From the NCBI GenBank assembly GCA_022563655.1, contig JADFMW010000123.1, positions 1 to 8,258 on the forward strand: a stretch of 8,258 bases of DNA, in the 5' to 3' direction. A program made the position numbers and the translations under genes. This DNA comes from Pseudomonadota bacterium (GTDB taxonomy: Bacteria > Pseudomonadota > Alphaproteobacteria > JAAXGF01). Below, piece by piece: positions 5,590-8,258 of this stretch (positions are counted from its first letter, which is position 1; every line of letters starts with the position of its first letter). The notes beneath the pieces are model-generated. The model saw nothing but the letters and a program-made list of their open reading frames with translations. It was not told where the DNA came from and did no database searches.

Positions 5590-7020
5590 TCAGTCGTCCC
5601 CCGCCGCCATCTTGAGCGGCGGCGCGCCTGCGCCGCGCGTCAGGCTCAGCAGCGCGCCGATATCGCTCGCCTCGTCGAGAGACATCAGGGCTTGGGCGAG
5701 CGCGTCGATCCTCCGCGCCGAGAGGCACGGGCGGGCCAGGCTCGCGAACTTGGCGCGCACCTCGTCGGCGGTCGGGAACGTCTCGGGCTCTCCCTTCGGC
5801 ACGGCGACGAACGACTCGAGGGTGCCGCGCCGCGTGGTCACGCGCACGGAACCGCTCAGCCGGGCCGGGAACTCCGCCTCGACCTTCGGGTCGACCACGC
5901 AGTCGACCCGTTGGCACAGCGCCAGGGTTTCGGGATCGTCGATGTGGCGGGCGTAATCGTCCCAGTCCATGCCGCCCTCGCGCAGCGCGACGGCGGCGAC
6001 GAACGGCATGGAGAACTGGCCGTCGACGACGTTCTTTGGGCGGCGCTTGTCTGCCAACGGGTCGCCGATGATGTTCCAGCCCGTGCGGGGAAGGCCGATT
6101 ACGACCGATTCGATCTCGTCGGGATCGATGTCGTTGGCCGCGCGCAGCCCGATCAGCGCGTCCATGGCCGCGTGGGCGTAGCGGCAGCAGGGGTAGGGCT
6201 TCAAGGCGATCGCCAGGGTCTCGTACACCTCGCCGAGACCCTCGACCGCCTTTTCGATGATGGGATTGGGGGCGTAGGAGCGCAGGAACCCGGCCTTGCC
6301 CTCGATCGCCTCGGCGGCGCCCCGGAACCCCTCGCGTGCGAGGCTGGCCGCGATCAGGCCGCTCATCGCCGCGTTGCCCACCTGGAAACGCTTGGTCCAG
6401 GCGCCGTTGGCCACGAACTGCAGCGATCCCGCCGTCTGGCTCAAGCAAATGCCGAACGCGTTCGCCACCTGCTCGGGCGAAAGCCCGAACACGCGCGCCG
6501 CGGCGGCGGCCGCCCCGAACGCGCCGCAGGTGGCCGTTGGGTGGTAGCCGCGCAGGTAATGGTCCTTGGGCACCAGGGCGAGGCTGAGCCTGATCTGCAC
6601 CTCGAAGCCGGCGACGATGGCGGCGATCACCTCGCGGCCGCCGGCCTTCCCGCCCTCGGCACCGGTCATCTCGGCCGCGGCCAGCGCCGCGGGCACGATG
6701 GGCGCGCTGGCATGGAGCGAGCCTGCGGCGTGGGTGTCGTCGAAATCGAGTGAGTGGCCGAGCACGCCGTTGATCAACGCGGCGCCCGGCGGAGCAAACC
6801 CGGCGTCATCACCGATCACGCTTGCCGCGCCGCGCGCCAGGCCGAGTCGTTCGGCCGCGGCGAGCAGGCTCGGCGTCGAGTCCGCCTCGCGCCGCGCGCG
6901 CAGCGCGATGCCGACGAGGTCCATGACGAGGACCTTGGTGCGCTCGGCGACGCCCGCGGGCAGGCCGTGGTACGTGATGCCGGAGACGAACTCCGAGAGC
7001 TGGCGGGTAACCTGGGTCAT
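5590..7020 (-). CDS. MmgE/PrpD family protein (dehydratase/decarboxylase/isomerase superfamily)
   Basis: The protein has 476 residues, the normal length. The superfamily includes 2-methylcitrate dehydratase (PrpD), cis-aconitate decarboxylase and iminodisuccinate epimerase. Conserved sites are visible: GHSLDFDDTHAAGSLHAS (88-105, with Asp92, Thr96 and His103), GYHPTATCGAFGAA (158-171, with His160), TKRFQVGNAAMSG (209-221, with Lys210), and LKPYPCCRYAHAAMDAL (273-289, with Lys274 and His283). Their spacing matches the active-site Asp/Thr/His/Lys set described for cis-aconitate decarboxylase, but the whole superfamily shares these, so the reaction cannot be fixed. ATG at 7018-7020 has an excellent GGAGG (7028-7032) seven nt upstream. 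It is the first gene of the four-gene operon. Its substrate is probably a C4-C7 tri- or dicarboxylate or its CoA-free product. It is cytosolic. Confidence 0.94.
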   Translation of the reverse strand: MTQVTRQLSEFVSGITYHGLPAGVAERTKVLVMDLVGIALRARREADSTPSLLAAAERLGLARGAASVIGDDAGFAPPGAALINGVLGHSLDFDDTHAAGSLHASAPIVPAALAAAEMTGAEGGKAGGREVIAAIVAGFEVQIRLSLALVPKDHYLRGYHPTATCGAFGAAAAAARVFGLSPEQVANAFGICLSQTAGSLQFVANGAWTKRFQVGNAAMSGLIAASLAREGFRGAAEAIEGKAGFLRSYAPNPIIEKAVEGLGEVYETLAIALKPYPCCRYAHAAMDALIGLRAANDIDPDEIESVVIGLPRTGWNIIGDPLADKRRPKNVVDGQFSMPFVAAVALREGGMDWDDYARHIDDPETLALCQRVDCVVDPKVEAEFPARLSGSVRVTTRRGTLESFVAVPKGEPETFPTADEVRAKFASLARPCLSARRIDALAQALMSLDEASDIGALLSLTRGAGAPPLKMAAGDD

Positions 7021-7054
7021 GGTTCTTCCTCCCGATGCGAAGGCCGTCCTCGCG

Positions 7055-7128
7055 CGACGCGCCCGACGCGACCGACGCGACCGACGCGACCGACGCGACC
7101 GACGCGACCGACGCGACCGACGCGACCG
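7055..7128. repeat. 9-bp tandem repeat (CGACGCGAC)n in the operon leader
   Basis: Seven perfect copies of CGACGCGAC occupy 7064-7126, preceded by one copy with a single change (CGACGCGCC, 7055-7063) and followed by a partial unit. The array starts 35 nt upstream of the MmgE/PrpD start codon and 22 nt beyond its Shine-Dalgarno. It therefore lies in the leader, downstream of the candidate promoter. The last unit also forms a perfect 6-bp hairpin with what follows: CGCGAC (7121-7126) and GTCGCG (7132-7137). Perfect copies suggest recent or ongoing expansion by slippage. Confidence 0.95.
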
Positions 7129-7158
7129 TCAGTCGCGGCGCAATCTGGTTGTCCGAGC

Positions 7159-7187
7159 AAGCTACACCCGCGCGCACGCGCAATCAA
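7159..7187 (-). promoter_or_regulatory. Candidate promoter of the catabolic operon
   Basis: On the minus strand TTGATT (7182-7187) is followed after exactly 17 nt by TAGCTT (7159-7164), which would start transcription near 7150 and place the 9-bp repeat array in the 5' untranslated leader. A perfect TTGACA also occurs further up (7232-7237) but has no acceptable -10 at 16-18 nt. Both are weak predictions. Confidence 0.3.
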
Positions 7188-7188
7188 C

Positions 7189-7212
7189 GCACCCAGCCGG
7201 GCACCCAGCCGG
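7189..7212. repeat. 12-bp tandem duplication
   Basis: GCACCCAGCCGG occurs twice back to back (7189-7200 and 7201-7212), exactly. It lies in the divergent intergenic region just upstream of the candidate operon promoter, where it could duplicate a regulator half-site or be simple slippage. Confidence 0.9.
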
Positions 7213-7267
7213 AATTCGGGCGATATGCTAATGTCAATGGCGGCCTCCAGCGTGCTAGCATTTCACG

Positions 7268-7381
7268 ATGAGCGCCGACGAACGCGTCAAGGACGTGAGA
7301 TTCACCGAAGAGACGCTCAGCTGCGACCTGCTTGACTGGCGCACGATCGGTTGGCCGGGCGATTTGCCGCGGGAGGCCTGA
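7268..7381 (+). pseudogene. DUF2442 remnant with probable internal deletion
   Basis: ATG at 7268-7270 opens 37 codons reading MSADERVKDVRFTEETLSCD, then LLDWRTIGWPGDLPREA, and a stop at 7379-7381. The first 27 residues fit the N-terminus of DUF2442 proteins, which usually have about 80 residues and continue with a VPLAWYPRLL segment and later a GIHWP..D.DL segment. Here RTI runs straight into a GWPGDL string that resembles the later segment, as if the middle had been deleted. DUF2442 proteins often sit beside small DUF4160-type partners and are thought to belong to toxin-antitoxin-like pairs. The rest of this copy's original operon is not visible. The product is probably non-functional. Confidence 0.6.
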
Positions 7382-7389
7382 TTAGACCG

Positions 7390-7645
7390 GTGAAGACCAC
7401 GCGCTACTTCGAGGAACAGGTTCCGAGGAAGCGGCCCTATATCCGCCGCGAGTGGTGCGCCATGGTGCCGCCAACCCGGAGCGCCGTGCCCGGAGCGCCG
7501 TCAAGTTCAGCCCGATGGCCGCGTGCGTTATTGGGGCTTCATCCCGGAATTGGGCGCAACGGCATTGCGTGTGGTAACCTTGGAAGACGGGGAGACGGTC
7601 CACAACGCCTTCCCGGATCGGGATTTTGGGGAGGACCAGTCATGA
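7390..7645 (+). pseudogene. DUF4258-like toxin-type gene broken by two frameshifts
   Basis: Three consecutive frames together spell one protein. GTG at 7390 begins (M)KTTRYFEEQV and continues RKRPYIRREWCAMV in frame. A second frame gives ANPERR from 7470. A third, from 7502, gives QVQPDGRVRYWGFIPELG, ALRVVTLEDGETVHNAFPDR and DFGEDQS, with TGA at 7643-7645. Restoring one base near 7469 and removing one copy of a 14-bp tandem duplication (13-bp exact repeats at 7475-7487 and 7489-7501) leaves 243 nt, exactly 80 codons plus stop. Such proteins typically pair with a DUF2283 partner in predicted toxin-antitoxin-like operons, and the DUF2283 gene follows here with an ATGA overlap. As sequenced, translation from GTG instead runs in frame into DUF2283 as a 155-residue hybrid. 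The family name is from memory; the lesion is directly visible. Confidence 0.75.
7628..7634 (+). promoter_or_regulatory. Strong Shine-Dalgarno of the DUF2283 gene
   Basis: GGGGAGG ends seven nt before the ATG at 7642-7644. This is a near-ideal site, so the DUF2283 protein can be translated on its own despite the broken gene in front of it. Confidence 0.75.
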
Positions 7646-7857
7646 AGCTCCACTATTATCCGGAGACGGACAGCCTCTATATCGAACTCCAGTCCGGTCC
7701 GGGCGTTGAAGCGCGGGAGATATCCTCCGGGCTGGTTGCGGATTTCGACGCAAACGGGCGCATCGTCGGTCTTGATATCGATCATGCTTCCAAGCACTTG
7801 GACCTTTCCACCCTGGAAACGACCGATCTTCCTTTCGCTCATACCAAGATTGCGTGA
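7642..7857 (+). CDS. DUF2283 family small protein (antitoxin-like partner)
   Basis: The protein has 71 residues and typifies DUF2283: MKLHYYPETDSLYIELQSGP, then EAREISSGLVADFDANGRIV, then LDIDHASKHLDLSTLE. The Y-x-x-x-x-D-x-L-Y-I pattern and the D-x-x-G-x-I/V-x-x-x-D/E-I-x-x-A-S motif are the family hallmarks. DUF2283 proteins commonly follow DUF4258-type genes and are predicted to be the antitoxin-like half of the pair. ATG at 7642-7644 overlaps the stop of the upstream gene (ATGA) and has an ideal Shine-Dalgarno. It appears intact although its partner is not. The same frame stays open upstream, so a fused form with the partner's N-terminus is also possible. Confidence 0.9.
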   Translation: MKLHYYPETDSLYIELQSGPGVEAREISSGLVADFDANGRIVGLDIDHASKHLDLSTLETTDLPFAHTKIA

Positions 7858-8201
7858 AGAGCAGTTTTTTACCGTGGCTCGGGAGACGATGATAAAGCTT
7901 TGAGACAATCCTCGATCTGCGCATCGCTCGCTTTGTCTAGCCTGACCAGCGGGACAAGCGCCGAACCGGGAAGGACTTATTACGGATATTCAGAAATCCC
8001 GAGTGATCACAACCCCCTCACCCTCCAGCTTCGCGGGTCCCTCCCTCTAACCCTTGCCAAGGCTAAAAGGGCCAGGTGAGGGTGATGCCGTGGAATTGCG
8101 AAATCGTCGGCATGGCCGTCTCTTTATCACCGGCGCGCGCGCGATCAACGCACGGGCCAAAGCGGGGCGCCAAAGAGAGCGTCGCTATCGCGGGCGCGGC
8201 G
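7858..8201. other. Non-coding stretch after the DUF2283 gene
   Basis: About 340 bases with no convincing gene on either strand. It begins with a T6 run (7867-7872) that lacks a good preceding stem. It contains an extragenic palindromic repeat (about 8013-8087) and a CGCG-rich stretch before 8153 that shares ATCAACGCAC with 7183-7192. I see no RNA gene in it. Confidence 0.5.
8013..8087. repeat. REP-like extragenic palindrome (CCCTCACCC type)
   Basis: CCCTCACC (8015-8022) pairs with GGTGAGGG (8075-8082), and alternatively TCACCCTC (8018-8025) pairs with GAGGGTGA (8078-8085). Inside are CCCTT (8051-8055) with AAGGG (8067-8071) and the small palindrome CCTTGCCAAGG (8052-8062). Elements of the form CCCTCACCC...CCTTGCCAAGG...GGGTGAGGG are common between proteobacterial genes as dispersed palindromes. 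This copy is imperfect. It could act as a bidirectional transcript end or mRNA stabiliser. Confidence 0.6.
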
Positions 8202-8258
8202 TCAGCGCCGCCAGCGGCGCAGCCGGCGGGCGGCCTCGGCCATGTCGGCGGTGGCGCC
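8202..8258 (-). CDS. Possible C-terminus of a further minus-strand gene (partial)
   Basis: Reading inward from the right edge, the minus strand gives GATADMAEAARRLRRWRR followed by TGA (8202-8204). The very high G+C, amphipathic start and Arg-rich end fit the tail of a real chromosomal gene, but 18 residues are too few to assign a family or exclude chance. Confidence 0.35.
   Translation of the reverse strand, partial: GATADMAEAARRLRRWRR

Noticed and set aside
5692..6753. 353-codon plus-strand frame opposite the MmgE/PrpD gene
   Set aside because: It has no domain and no ribosome-binding site, and the opposite strand encodes a complete conserved enzyme.
7055..7128. CRISPR array
   Set aside because: The 9-bp units are directly adjacent with no spacers, so this is a simple tandem repeat.
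7035..7271. Plus-strand frame encoding an Asp-Ala-Thr repeat peptide through the 9-bp array
   Set aside because: Any 9-bp repeat gives a periodic peptide. There is no ribosome-binding site or conserved flank, and the region is the leader of the operon on the other strand.
7845..7872. T6 run after the DUF2283 stop as a terminator
   Set aside because: Only a 4-bp GCTC/GAGC pairing with a large loop precedes it, so there is no convincing stem.
7183..8153. Shared ATCAACGCAC 10-mer in CGCG-rich context at 7183-7192 and 8144-8153
   Set aside because: The exact match is only 10 bp and the flanks differ. It is too short to call a repeat pair.

Overview
The window looks like alphaproteobacterial chromosome. 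The core genes are G+C-rich, the CoA-linked catabolic enzymes are of a type common there, and the small DUF2442/DUF2283-type proteins resemble those I associate with rhizobia and Rhodospirillales. The genus cannot be named from the sequence alone.

Left part (1-2695) is an accessory island. The window opens in the last 66 codons of an IS1182-like transposase (+ strand), followed by a hairpin and a probable terminal inverted repeat near 323-342. Next comes a compact minus-strand cassette with visibly lower G+C than the rest: a long-form RES-domain protein (predicted NAD-consuming toxin fold), a small protein resembling the GrlR family, and a zinc-ribbon DUF4145 protein. Gaps of 33 bp (26 bp if the ATG start is used) and 7 bp suggest one transcript. 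No Xre-type antitoxin, the usual partner of short RES toxins, is present. A 29-codon open frame ends on the RES start codon in an ATGA overlap. This cassette is the best candidate for an undescribed defence or toxin system.

Middle part (2696-7020) is a tight four-gene minus-strand operon, in transcription order MmgE/PrpD-family enzyme, MaoC-like hydratase, acyl-CoA dehydrogenase (TTG start) and CaiB/BaiF family III CoA-transferase. Gaps are 10-11 bp. The set can activate a carboxylic acid to its CoA thioester, desaturate it and hydrate it. A branched C5 dicarboxylate such as itaconate, mesaconate or methylsuccinate is one guess, but no lyase is present and the substrate is not determined. The leader of this operon carries a 9-bp tandem repeat (seven perfect copies plus one degenerate copy) between a candidate promoter and a strong Shine-Dalgarno.

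Right part (7258-8258, + strand) is a decaying cluster of small toxin-antitoxin-like genes: a DUF2442 remnant, a DUF4258-like gene broken by an apparent 1-nt loss and a 14-bp tandem duplication, and an intact DUF2283 gene that overlaps it by ATGA. The two lesions leave the broken gene's N-terminal half in frame with DUF2283. Beyond lie an extragenic palindromic repeat and, at the very edge, a possible C-terminus of a further minus-strand gene.
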